Positions 20,701-31,898 of a stretch of 39,872 nucleotides of DNA are shown piece by piece. The stretch spans positions 37,209-77,080 of the forward strand of contig JBNGIQ010008277.1 in NCBI GenBank assembly GCA_049999765.1, read 5' to 3'. Under the pieces are notes generated by a model. That model was not told the DNA's origin, did not search any database, and saw only the letters and a program-made list of their open reading frames with translations. How positions within the stretch are numbered: position 1 is the first letter of the stretch; every line of letters starts with the position of its first letter. Both the position numbers and the translations under genes were made by a program. This DNA is from Phaeoceros laevis. Its lineage: Eukaryota > Anthocerotophyta > Anthocerotopsida > Notothyladales.

Positions 20701-23700
20701 GGCAGTTGTGCAGCAATGCATGCAATGGTTTCAATAGCAGCGCCCACAAGATTTCCTTCCTTATCTGTTCTGGCCTCAAATAAGGAGCTTCTGAACAACG
20801 GAACGAAAATTCTTACAAGCGAACCCTGAGAGAAGCTATGTGAAGCCAAGGCAGACCTAAACCTTGTCATCGCTCTTATTCTTCTGTGCACCTGCAGGTG
20901 AACAATGTTATAAAAGAAATCTACTTCTGCATCATTGCTTGTCAAATGCTGGCACTCTTGCAACAAAGGTATGCTTGGAAACTCAAGGATCATCTCCCGC
21001 AATAAAGAAACCCACTCCCGCCGTGCACCAACTCTGTCTGAGTTCATGGCAGTCCTTGCATGGGGAAGAAGGAAAGACTTGACCAAGGATTTTACCGATC
21101 CAGTTGCAGCAGCATCCACTGAATCGATCCCAATAAATTCTTCATCCTCATGTGCTACAAAAGAGCCATTAGCATGCGTTGTTGCATGCGGAACCACTGC
21201 CTTTTCATCTAACTCCATGCCTTCCACCATATGGTCGGGCAAAGAACCAGCGAAGTGAATAAACGATTTAAGACAACTTGAGGAACTATGCCTTAGGGAG
21301 ATGTCTTCTGATCCTATGTCTCGTACAGCAATGGATAAGATAAGCAGAGCCTCTGTCCAAGTCAAGCGAGAGAATAAAGCTTCATCCAATCGTCCATACG
21401 CATCCAACCGTCGTGCATAATCTATTTCATCAATTCCACGAGTAGATATTGCCATGAGATCCTCCATCAATTGCACTGTTGAAGACAGATTTGGAATCAC
21501 AGTTGCTAACCCGTGGAAGATACGACAAAGAGCTGTCTGCACTTCCTTTCCAGCCTCGAAGACCAGTAAAGGAGCCAGAGCCAGCAGGCACCTGGTGGCA
21601 GTCTTAATCTCAAGTTTAGAGGATAACCCATTGATCACACATAGTAACTCCAAGCGCTCCTCATGTGGAATCCTTCGCTTCCTCTTTAAAAGCAAGAGTA
21701 GTACATCTACTACCTTTGCTGCCACTTCCTTCTCATTGATGAACTGGCTGCAGTGGGTGAGAATTTGGAGCACTCGCTCTAAAATAAAACCTGTTTTCAG
21801 CCCACTTGCATGTTCTGCATGATGGAGCAAAACATCTCCCAGACCTGAAAGAAGATGGTTGAGATGTGGGAGAAGTATCAGCCTTACTGGTGACACGTCA
21901 TCCTCCCTTGCAACATCGTTCTCAAGATCAAAGATATTTTGAACAAAGGTGATGACAAAAACAATAGAAGTTAACAATGTTCCAGAAGACGAGAGCATGC
22001 TCAAGAGGTTTGGTATAAGAGCCACGTCTCTTGCTAGCAACAAAACCAGGTCTCTCCTTTTGCTCAGTGCAAGAAGACACTCAGATAACGCTGTGGAGAT
22101 GGTAAGTGTGCCTTCGCCATTCTGTAACCAGCCAACTGATAGGTTTACTACAGTCAAAAATGTGTCCCAGGAACCTTCAGGAACCCCAATTTCTTCAAAC
22201 TTCATTAGCACAGTTGCCAAAACTGTATAACATGCATGCCGTATTTCTTTCCCAGAAGCAACACTGACAGAACTATCCCACTCCTGAATACTCTGAAGAT
22301 TGCCTGGGCTGCCATCGCCCTCCAACGTATCTTCGGGTACTTCCACGAGCCGTTCATAGTTCACCTCCGAGCCATGCACTTTTGATTCAGTAGATCCAAT
22401 CCCCGTCTCCATTTCCTCTGATGCAGAGATCCGGGATATTTGCATTCCTGACTGATCCATAACCAATCCATTCATCATAGCACCTTTCACTTGCAGACCT
22501 GTTGCCATGAACTTGAACACTAGAGCCAGAAGCGGTGGGAGGTATGGACTAAGGCGAACTCTATCAAATGCTCCAAGCAGGTCCTGCAACATGTGCAGAA
22601 AACCAATCTTCCTCTTATAGGGCAACTTGGCCACTTGATCTCCATCAATTCGCCCATAAAAATCAGTTGCAGTACATTGGCCAACAGCTGCTTCCCAATC
22701 GAATCTATCGACAGCATCAGCTACTCTTGCAGAAAAAACTCCTCGCAAAGGTCTCAAAATTTGGCAAAAAAGAGGTGCCAACTCATATGTATCCAAATGA
22801 GACAAGAACCCCAAAACTGCACTCCGCTGCATCCCAGCAACTGCCTTCCCCGCGATTTTTGCGCCACGCTTCATGATCTTCGGGAACAGGATTTGCAACA
22901 AAATTGGAATAAGACCTTCTCTGTGTTCGTCTAGTACCTGCTGACCATCTCGTCCAACATTCCAAGTTGTAAGCTCCTCGCGCAGGGTCCTGAAAGATAT
23001 CAAATTGACCAGGTGATCCCGATAGGCAGTCAAGTAGCTATCCTTCCAGTTAAGCAAGCACTCCAAAGCCAACTGCTGAATTGCTGGGTCCCGGTCCGCG
23101 AGGAATCGCTGCACAAGGACACTTTTTAGAAGGGGGCCACGGAACAGTGACCTCGCATTTCTCATCTCTTTCAAAACTATCAGCCACTCTCTCAGAACAG
23201 ACTTCCAGTCTTTTCCTCCTACCGCCATGGGAGGCACAGACTCTTCATCAGTTTCACCATCACGACCCACAAATACTAGAAAAAGAGGGACGACCTCTCG
23301 AGAATGTCTCTCTGCAAGTGCAGGGACCTGCTGTAGTGTCTTGATTAAGAGTATCACTAAGCTTCCCCCACTTGTGTAATCCATATGGGTAGAAACATAT
23401 GCATCAAACAACGACCAGATATCTCCTATGCAGGTCTGCTGAGGTTCTGTGGCCCTAACCTGTTCTCTATCCAACAGAAACAAGTCAAGCTTGTCCTTGA
23501 GTTGCTGCATAAAAACTTCCCAAGCTATGGAACCATGTGCCTCGACCAGGGTCGCAAGAATTCCCACAGCTGCATCCCACAGTGGTGAAAACCTGTTGTG
23601 CATTACCCCAACAATTGCATGTACAAGAGGAACCACATACGGAACAGGTATTTTCCCTGTGCGAACATCAACTCGAATGCGCGAAAGCAGCATAACACCT

Positions 23701-26314
23701 TGACGGGAAGTTTCTAAGCAAGAGGGAGCTGACTCCACAGATAGTAGCTGTTGCATACTCTGACAACATATCCTTGGCTGCTCTTGAAACTCTTCAGCTT
23801 TCTGTTGACCCTGTGATTCGCTACTTCTAGTTGTTGCCTCGTCAAGAGGATGGAAATGACAGAGTAGCCTCAGAGTAGCAACTCTAACAGACTTTTCAGC
23901 AGAGCTTAAATTCACATGGAAAACTTTAAGGGCCTCGTGTGTTGCATCTCCACTTAAGTCAACTGGATTGAGCTTTGGCAAGCTAGGTGACCTATCTCCC
24001 TGTCCTTGAATTGTCTCAAGAAGGTCAACAACAGCACCCAACACATGTGGTGAATCAATGTGGCGATGAGCAAGCTCAAGATAGCTACTCCTGACTAATA
24101 CAAGGTCATCTGCAGCGGCCCCTTGCAATACTTTCACATGAGCTGAAAGAGCTGCACCTAACAGGGATCTTGAGAGCCTGAAAAAGCTAGGCTCCCCAAC
24201 AGTAGTGCGCAAAAACTTGTCTAAGTTGGAAGCATACTTCCAAGCCAGTTGTCCATGTGCTTCTCCATACACAACAGCAAAAGGGAGGCACTCAAGTGCC
24301 ACCCACAGCAAGGCTGGATCTGTCCCAAAGGCATCTTCACTTGCACCTCCTTCAGTGCTCACGATTTGTAGATGCCTGACAGCAGCCTCAATCGTACTGA
24401 CAATGAAGGGGACCACTCTGCTAGTATGCGAAGGATAATTTAAGAGTGTTGAAGAATGGTGCTGGCCCAGCTTTCTGCAAAGGTCTACCACCAGAGGCAA
24501 GACTACCATAGAGTGAAGCTCAACAAAACGGTCCAAGGTACTCAATAGGTAAGGGGCAAAGGTCGTAACATGAGGCCGACCCTCATTTATGATGCCTCTC
24601 ATAAAAGGGACCAACCTGGACAAAGCAATCAATAGAATTACCACACAATGCTCAAAACCATTTCAACCAATACACTAGTACAAATCCATAAAGTCTTACC
24701 GAGAAATATCATGCCCCTGGAAAGCGGCTGCCCACAGTGGAACTGCTGCTTCTACATGGGCAGGATTTCTGCTCAAGCTACCATGATGAGAATGACTCTT
24801 GATAAGTGCTAGAAGATAACGATATATCTCAGTAGAAAGGCGAGAGAAGGAATCTTTGTACAATCTTGCAGGCGCCAAGGGACCTGGGAGGTTCATCAGA
24901 GCCCGTTTACTCCTCTGGCAACATACTTTTGCATTAAGTAGCCCAGGAACAATAGCGAACAAGGGCTTGTAATCAGTTACACATTGTCCTTTCCTGAACT
25001 CAACAATGCTGTTGAGCAAATACAGAAGAAGTATCAAGTGAGAATTCTCTGCCTCAACCTTCCTTTGGTTCTCCATACCAGTTCCACTATTGGTCTCCAT
25101 AGGCACATCCAAGGGGTCCACACGGTCGTCCATAGTTTTCACGTCTGAAGTGACATATTTAGCTCCTACGTCTTCCACCTGATCTGCATTAGCATTGCCT
25201 CCAGACAAGCGAGAATTTTCCTCCCCTGAAACAGAACGCACTGTAGACAACTCTCTCGTGATGTCGTTTATCAAGGAGAGCCACAACAGCTCAATGTTTT
25301 TCCAGTCCATGCTTTCAAGAAGACGATGAAAGGCTCCTGCCATCAATTTTCCCAATGTTTTCCTCCCCGACTTGACCTGGACAAATCGACTGGAGACATC
25401 TATCATCACGGCTATAACGCGGTCAGCCCTAGAGTGCAGACTGGAGGGTGAGCCCTTCAGGGTGAAACTCAGCAACATGCTGGACGACGAAATCGCATCA
25501 TCCGATGCATCAGACACAGCTTCAGTAAAAAGAAAGCGAACTCCTTTTTTCAACTGCTTCAAAGAGGAACTCCTAAACAAGTATGCAACAGCCTCGGCAG
25601 CGAATTCCTGGACATGCGATTCATCATAGAGTCGAAGGGGCTTGGTGACCCTGAGAACAAGAGGAATATCTTTCCTCAGCGCATCTGATGTGTACTTGAG
25701 GACAAATGACAACGATTCGAACACCTGCCCCAGAACATCTGGCTCTTGCATTCCTCCTGCCCCCAGCAAGTCAACGTAGCCCACAACTAGAGGTTGAAGG
25801 TATTGTAGAAAATCATTGCCCAAATCCCGTGCCAAGTCAGAGACCAACCTCAAAATTGGCTCCAGAGACAGCCTTGCACTAATCCTAATATGAGAGAGAA
25901 GCACTTGCACAATCTTGTCTTTGTGGTGAACCAATTGCGGAAGGGTCTGCACTAAGGGGAAAAGCTCTTGATAAACCTCGCAAAAATCTGCCGCACTGTT
26001 GAGTTCTTTCCATGCTATCAGACTTTCGTGAAAGAATGAGGATCCCTGAGTGGGCTCAAATTTGACGGGAGCAAGACTTCGGAAAACATCAATTTCTAGC
26101 TCGTCTAGCTGCTCAGCAGCACTTTTGAACTGCACAAGCACAACAGCAGAACAGACTAAGCTGACAAGCTTGCACTACAAGAGCTCACGGAAATTCACTG
26201 CAAATTTTGGGCGCAAATTTTGTTTGCACTGCATGCCGTGGAACTCACCACAAACCGCCTCGATCCTGGACCCTTGTTGAGGCTCTTCAGGGGTTGCTCT
26301 GGACCAGGTGCCAT
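17727..26314 (-). CDS. UTP20: UTP20, U3 snoRNA-associated component of the 90S pre-ribosome
   Basis: Three minus-strand exons join in phase: 26314-26249, 26129-24700 and 24615-17727 (introns 119 and 84 bp, both GT-AG), giving 2794 residues, close to the 2.8-kDa-thousand-residue length of animal UTP20. Exon 1 starts MAPGPEQPLKSLNKGPGSRR and splices exactly into FKSAAEQLDELEIDVFRSL. The whole chain is alpha-helical HEAT/ARM-like repeats; the DRIM/UTP20 region lies roughly at residues 980-1600 (for example YRDHLVNLISFRTLREEL, LPILLQILFPK-like block). Low-complexity acidic linkers occur near residue 340 and near 1240. The C-terminal 55 residues are strongly basic (KRKLRLTSKRHAQKRRKIL), fitting nucleolar localisation. 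UTP20 acts in the small-subunit processome for 18S rRNA maturation. The last exon is 6.9 kb without interruption. Confidence 0.95.
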
Positions 26315-26865
26315 TATGACCAGCTTGCGGCTAACGCGACGGGAATGAAACTATAGCTTAGCCAAAGCTCGTGGGGCCGTTTGGAGGAGAAGCATGCCCC
26401 CAGGGCAGATCCTTCATTTGCTTTGACGAGCACCTAAAGAGGCACCGGCCAGGAGATTTCTCGGATCCGGCAAAAATGCTTGCTTCTTCGCACATCTGTT
26501 CTTATATAGTAGGTCTGGAGAAGCCGCCCCTCTCGACAGGTTAATCAACTGGTGCAAGGCACCAATTCTCAGCCTTGTGCGAGGTCTCGGTCTGCATATC
26601 CAGTGACGCGACCGGGATCCGTGCAAAGGAATCGAGATTCTTTGCCATCTCAACTCTTAAAGTTTCCTAGCGAATTGAACAACTTGCCCTAGAGCACGGA
26701 TATTGTCTGCAAAGTCTGCAATGTGCAAAAAATGCCCTAGACTCCTGGAGCACTAACTGGGCATACTTTAATGAAAAATTCGTTGTAAGGTTAATCGTTG
26801 CCCTAATCATTATAATTAATGACGGTAATTTTGATTAGTTATTCATACGATTGTTTTTCAACACG

Positions 26866-26918
26866 TGCATTAATATTCGGCAATCACCAGACCAGACCAC
26901 CACACATACATCCACATG
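26866..26918 (-). repeat. inverted-repeat arm 1 (partner 27535-27587)
   Basis: The reverse complement of this 53-bp segment matches 27535-27587 at 52 of 53 positions (CATGTGGATG[T/G]ATGTGTGG... ending AATATTAATGCA). The partner is the 3' end of SDR intron 1, up to its CAG acceptor. Confidence 0.95.
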
Positions 26919-27059
26919 GTAGCGTTGCACTGCGAATCTAGTTTTCCTAGAGCCGGGAGAGATTCCCGTACGGGCTGAGAAGCCAATGGGCCAGGCTGTT
27001 TGCCCTGCCCTGCATTTGAGGGTCAGGCGAACTACGGCCTGACAGTACGTACCCGTCAA

Positions 27060-27180
27060 TGACCATTCATGAATACTGTCGATCCATGTCCACCCTTGAT
27101 GACTACAAAATTCATGAAGACCGTGGATGTCGGATGTCCACACTTAATGATTAAAAAATTCATGAACACTGTTGTTGACG
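27060..27180 (+). repeat. degenerate tandem repeat around ATTCATGAA
   Basis: ATTCATGAA occurs three times at about 50-bp spacing (near 27065, 27110, 27158). Each is followed by RYHGTBGWT-like sequence and, in the first two, by a GTCCAC(A/C)CTTRATGA block. It looks like two to three decayed tandem units. Confidence 0.6.
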
Positions 27181-27437
27181 ATAAACGGAACATTCTAGAT
27201 CTGCTGCAACTAAAAGATCCCAGGAGGAAACCGACAGGTCTGGTCCTAGTCCAGATGTGTGCAGATGTGTGCAGACGTGCATATCCCAAGACCAGGCCAA
27301 CGTCTGCATAGGAGAGTTCCGGGATGTCTATATAGACTCATATATGAGCAAACTATGCCCATCCCGGGATACCAAACTTCGGATCCCCTCCTGCTCACTG
27401 AACAGCCTTCCCACCAGGCCTCCGCATCAAGATTGCT

Positions 27438-28711
27438 ATGGAAGCAAACAGCGAGAGGTACGCGCACACCTGCACTCTGGTTGAAAGCTCGTAGCAGCTG
27501 CAGGAAGCCTCTTTGAAGTTTGAGGAACGTTTATCATGTGGATGGATGTGTGGTGGTCTGGTCTGGTGATTGCCGAATATTAATGCAGGTGGTGGACTCA
27601 AGGTACCGTGGCGGTGGTAACTGGAGCAAACAAGGGCATAGGGTTCGAGGTTGTGAAGCAGCTTGCAGAGAAAGGAATCACTGTTGTCCTGACTGCACGA
27701 GACGTCCAGAGAGCAGAACAAGCAGCAAAAAAGTTGGTAGGACAGGGCCTTCCGGTGGTGTATCACCAGCTGGACGTGACGAGTGCCGAATCAATAGAGA
27801 GGCTTGCAAGCTGGTTGAAGCAACAGTATGGTTTCGTAGACATTTTGGTAGACTCTCTGCGACACCAATGAAGCTTCTTGTCTTGGGAACTAGTTAGGTA
27901 CCGTAGTAGCTAGCCTTCCTTGTGCTGGCTTGATGCCATACATTTGAGCTCGTCCTTTCAGATCAACAATGCAGGCCACATCTCACCTGATCCCAACGAA
28001 GCACCGGCTATGTGTGACGTCAACTATTACGGTGTCAAGAATGTCACCAAGGCCATTCTGCCCCTTCTAAGAGCATCTGAAGCTGGGGCTCGCATCCTGA
28101 ATGTCACCTCAGTGCAAGGGCAGCTCAAGGTGAGATCCTTGATCATAGATACATGTCACTTCATCATAATGATTTTGTTTGCTGTTGTATCCAAAAACAG
28201 TCACTTGAAATCTCGGTTTGAGCTGATCATCGTTTTCTGTCGAGCCCTCTGCTGCCAGAGATTGACCAAACAGTCTGCAAAGGAGACACTTGGTAACGAG
28301 GAGCAGCTGTGCGAGGAAAGCATAGACAAAGTGATCCTGGAGTACTTGGCTGCTGTCAAGGAACAGCAAGTGAGCGAATGGACAGACCCTTCTGCACCTG
28401 AAGGGATACCCACCTACAGAGTTTCCAAGGCTTGCGTGAACGCCTACACCAGACTGGTGGCTAAGAACCTGGCGGAAAGGCCTGCAGGACAGAAGGTCTT
28501 CGTGAACTGTATGGGCCCAGGTGCCAACTTGACGGACTTGATGACAAGATACTTCAGCACGGAGAAAACAGCGAAGCCGACACTCATGAAGGGTGTTGTA
28601 CTTCATACGCCTGATGTAGGAGCAGGGTATGTCGTGCGAATCGCCTTGTTGCCCGCTAACAAGTCTCCAACGGGCGCCTTCTGGGATACAACAGAAGTGG
28701 TCGAGTATTGA
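27438..28711 (+). CDS. short-chain dehydrogenase/reductase, plant carbonyl/neomenthol reductase type
   Basis: Four exons join in phase: 27438-27457, 27589-27847, 27962-28129, 28259-28711 (introns 131, 114, 129 bp), giving 299 residues. The N-terminus MEANSERWWTQGTVAVVTGA has the RWW...TVAVVTGA pattern of plant SDRs related to salutaridine and menthone/neomenthol reductases. NADPH-binding TGANKGIG is at 18-25 and LINNAG at 93-98. Catalytic Ser is probably S143 (NVTSVQG); Tyr and Lys are Y202 and K206 (YRVSK). Such enzymes reduce ketones or aldehydes of terpenoids, alkaloids or lipids with NADPH, usually in the cytosol; substrate is unknown. After the YxxxK helix the usual PGWVKTDM-type motif is replaced by GPGANLTDLM, a notable divergence. 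Its start is set by a GTAC donor after only 20 coding bases. Confidence 0.88.
27535..27587 (+). repeat. inverted-repeat arm 2, inside SDR intron 1
   Basis: Partner of 26866-26918 (52 of 53 identical, inverted). It ends at the CA of the intron's CAG acceptor, so the duplicated piece includes the SDR intron-1 splice acceptor region but no exon. Confidence 0.95.
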
Positions 28712-29061
28712 CTCTTGCAACTGTGCTGTATAACGCGAGCCCAAGGAGCCGAGGCTCCGCTGTGGGTTCGTCTTCAGGATTAGTATCGGCTGGCTGTAAC
28801 AACTTTTTTCTAGGAAATCTAAAGCATACACAGGTCTCGAGCTACGGCCACCAGTTCAGGACGGGTTGTAAAATCAGCAGTCAGTCTTCCATGATCACTG
28901 CTTCCACAGTCCCCAACCTAGACAAGTAGTGAGATCACCATGTCATCATGTGTAGCTAGCTTGTCAAGTGTTGTTCGAATAGAGCACTCCTTTAAATTTC
29001 ACACATAGTTCTCCTGCGTACGCTAGGTGTGAGCTGTTGACTACCCATGCATCCCGACACT
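28712..29061. other. convergent spacer between SDR and KING1-like loci
   Basis: Holds 3' untranslated sequence of both. A GGAGCCGAGGCTCC palindrome lies near 28743. No coding sequence is seen. Confidence 0.4.
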
Positions 29062-30932
29062 TCACCTTGGAGATGTTCCATCTGTCTGGGGAACAACCCT
29101 GTGAAAGAAGTCCTTAAAGTAGCCCTCCGGTTCCACTACAAACTTGGAGATAATGTCCCCTTAGTGTAACGACTCCCTGCAGGTCTCCTTGTTCACCCAC
29201 AACATAGATGCGATGAATGGAGGACTCGCTGAGCTTGTTGATCACGTCCTTCAGTGTGTCGGTCGACAAGCATGTCACAGGGGCCCTGGCGAATGGAGAG
29301 TCCGAGCCTTGTTCACGAAGGTGTTCCCTGACTGCTTCCAAAAAATCTCCCACTGTCAACGTTGTCCTGCAAAGTGCACGCAAAAAAACTTTGTCAGAAC
29401 CTGCATAATGAGATATCACTAGTTTTGGCAGCACAAGTTAATTGTTACCAGCTAACAGCAAGAGAACATACTTGTATGGCTTGAACACCTCTGGCGCTGT
29501 CAGCAAGATCAGCACGTCCCTGGTGCTGATGTTTCCTGCCAACACGTTGTCATCCTTGGAACTGATGATGGGGATCCCACCCAGCGCCCTTTCCTTGATT
29601 TTGTGGAAGGCCTCGAGAACAGGCTCATCCTCCTTGACCTGATCACCACCACCACCAGCAAGCAACTCACACACAGGCTCTGAGTAAACCATGTTTGCAA
29701 ACTTGCAAACCAGGCCAGAATCTAAGATGATGCTCACCTTGACCACGTCCTTGGGTTTCATCACGGGAAGCGACAGCTCCTGGAGCGTCTTCTTCCCGAC
29801 GCTGTCGAACCAGGGGAACCACTGCACTGTGAGAGCATGTGAATGACATCTATCTGCGTGATCATGCCCTTGATTTGCCGTTCACCAGGTTCTACCACAG
29901 GCATGCTCTTCATGCGGTACTTAGACAACAAAAGCAATAGGGTTAACATGGAGTCAGATGGCTGGACAGGAAGAAAAGGACCCCACCGGAAGGATCCCGC
30001 AATGTCCTTCACCTGGAACATATCAGTAGTGAAAGTGGATCAGAATGGAAGACCTAGTGTAACCACACAACAATGCCATTTCTGTAAGTGCTCAGAATCA
30101 GACCTTGGTGACTCAGAGAGTGTGAGAGCTTCAAAAACTCCCCTCCCATGGAAGCAGCGGCCCTTGGTCCTGAGCCACCTGGACCATTAATGGACACACC
30201 TAAACCCCCAGCTGTCCCTGCCCCTACTGAAGCGAGAGCAGCTGCCGCTACCATCCCTACAGGAGGGGCTCCTATCGCCAGAGCTGTTACCGCTCCAGTG
30301 AGAGCTCCTGTTGCAGCACCCGTTCAAGTTGCTGCAGCGATGATACCAGTTGCTGCTACCTCGGACTTGCATGCGACAGATGATGCTTCCATTCATGGAG
30401 TCCAAGCAGAGAAACAAAATGCGGAATGAAGGGAGTCAGAAAAACGTCCAAGGCAACCAACTTTACTCAGGACCCAGAGAACAATTGCAGCACACTCAAC
30501 CAAGCCCAGGTACCGATCAATCCAACTTGCATCCTCCGGAGTATTTTTGTCCACCACAGGGATGCTCAACAAATGGTGCTCTGCCAAGGCCCGTACAGCG
30601 TCCCGGATATTTGCCTCCGAGTTGATTTCAACCACTGACCAGTACACACAAGCAGCGATGCCGAGACGAGTAGCTGCAACCGACGGGAAGCTCGGAACAG
30701 AAATTTATTGAGCATTTGGTTTACCATGACTTGTTGGAAATTCCGAGATGGGAATCTTCTCAAAGGCGGAGTTGAGCCGCTGTTCAGAAGATAGCACCTT
30801 CTCTTTGCTCCATGTCTCTTCGACCTCTTCAGGAATCAGGAAGCAAAGGCGAGTCAGTACAGGTGTGTACCTTCTACGAGGGCACTGCAAACTTGCCAAG
30901 TGTCGTGAGTAGACTACTCGACGTGGAAGCAA
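29062..30932 (-). pseudogene. KING1: SnRK1 gamma subunit (KING1-like, four CBS domains), disrupted
   Basis: Exons on the minus strand approximate 30932-30725, 30634-30467, 30385-~30100, 30012-29738, 29638-29472 and 29366-29062. Family marks in order: LSSEQRLNSAFEKIPISEFP, VVEINSEANIRDAVRALAEH, PEDASWIDRYLGLVE (CBS1), VKDIAGSFRWGPFLPVQPSD, LLLLLSKYRMKSMPVVEPGE (CBS2), VKEDEPVLEAFHKIKERALG, GNISTRDVLILLTAPEVFKP (CBS3), DTLKDVINKLSESSIHRIYV (CBS4). The gamma subunit binds nucleotides and regulates the energy-sensing SnRK1 kinase. Four differences break it: an in-frame TGA at 30324-30326 in an Ala-rich linker; a missing T in the run at 30133-30137; a likely 10-bp loss at 29820-29829 between CAGTG repeats; and an extra G at 29157-29160 that cuts off about 30 C-terminal residues. 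Two are homopolymer changes, so assembly error is possible; four together favour a pseudogene. The initiator is uncertain. Confidence 0.82.
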
Positions 30933-31676
30933 GCATAGACTAATGAAGCCCCTATGTTGGGAAGAGCTACTAGAGATACAACATAGTCTACAGCAGATTG
31001 GTCAGATTTGACGGTGGCTACTCTCAGGCGAAAAAAATACGGGAGAAGCTGGCAGGGGCCGGATTTCTTGCGGCGTTGGCAGCTTTGCGGAGGACAGAAT
31101 CACGAGGAGACCGGGGATTGCCCAACCGGGCGGTCAGTTCCATTACTGGTGATTGGGGCCAGGGAGCACAATTTCGGGCTTTTTGCGACCAATTTCCGCC
31201 CTCTGGTTGAAGCGCAGGTTTCATCTCGGGGAGGGACTAGCCGACAATGGCGGATGTGAGGTCGTCTGGACTCTGGCTGGGTTTGCATGTGGCCCGGACC
31301 CGGAGTTGCAAACCCCACTCCGAGTCGCGTTTGGGCCTTTGGGGGTTCACATGCGACCCGGTATGTAACCCGAGAGTCGGCGACGTCTGCCCTTACAATG
31401 GCGCAGGTGACTTATATCACGGGTTCCTAAAACGGGATTTTTAAGCAGTCTCCCATCCAGATGGATCACTGCTCAGATGGGGGACATCGGAAAGTAATCT
31501 TTGATCAATGCCCTAGGCCCGCCGAACTTGGCAGGCCTCTACAGTTCATAATAAACACCAGAAAATACATACAAAATAAACAAAATAATGAATTTTTCAG
31601 TACAGCATCACAAATCAACAATTAATTAACGCCGAAGTGATATCGGACCTACTATAGGTGGAACCAGAGAAGAACT
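30933..31676. other. no gene seen; GC-richer leader-like sequence then AT-rich
   Basis: Positions 31000-31450 are GC-rich with overlapping short frames on both strands and no recognisable protein. They may be the 5' leader or promoter of the KING1-like locus. From 31540 on the sequence is strongly AT-rich. Confidence 0.4.
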
Positions 31677-31760
31677 AAGGTTTTAAAACACTATCTTACA
31701 AGCTCAAGCTCACTTCCTAAGGTTTTAAAACACTATCTTACAAGCTCAAGCCCACTTCCT
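31677..31760 (+). repeat. perfect-length tandem duplication of a 42-bp unit
   Basis: AAGGTTTTAAAACACTATCT... (42 bp) is repeated immediately, 31677-31718 and 31719-31760, with one base difference (AAGCTCACTT versus AAGCCCACTT). A recent duplication. Confidence 0.95.
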
Positions 31761-31898
31761 ATAGAATCAGGATTTCTCAACACATCATGGTTTGGAATAT
31801 AAAATAAAACTTACAAAATCAGTGTTAAATGAAATATGCCTTCATGTGTTGCCTGCTATGCGAATACATTATAACTCCAACTCTACTTTCTTTTGCAG

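Larger units (their letters stand above)
26315..27437. other. 1.1-kb divergent intergenic region between UTP20 and the SDR gene
   Basis: Holds both promoters. It contains one arm of a 53-bp inverted repeat (26866-26918), a degenerate tandem repeat near 27060-27175 and a TGTGCAGA microsatellite near 27254-27275. No coding sequence is supported. Confidence 0.5.

Noticed and set aside
18108-23703. Numerous 60-122 codon frames antisense to UTP20
   Set aside because: They are shadows of the long UTP20 exon and none has recognisable features.
28109-28831. 240-codon minus-strand frame across the SDR 3' half
   Set aside because: It is antisense to the SDR exons and reads across an SDR intron, with no domain of its own.
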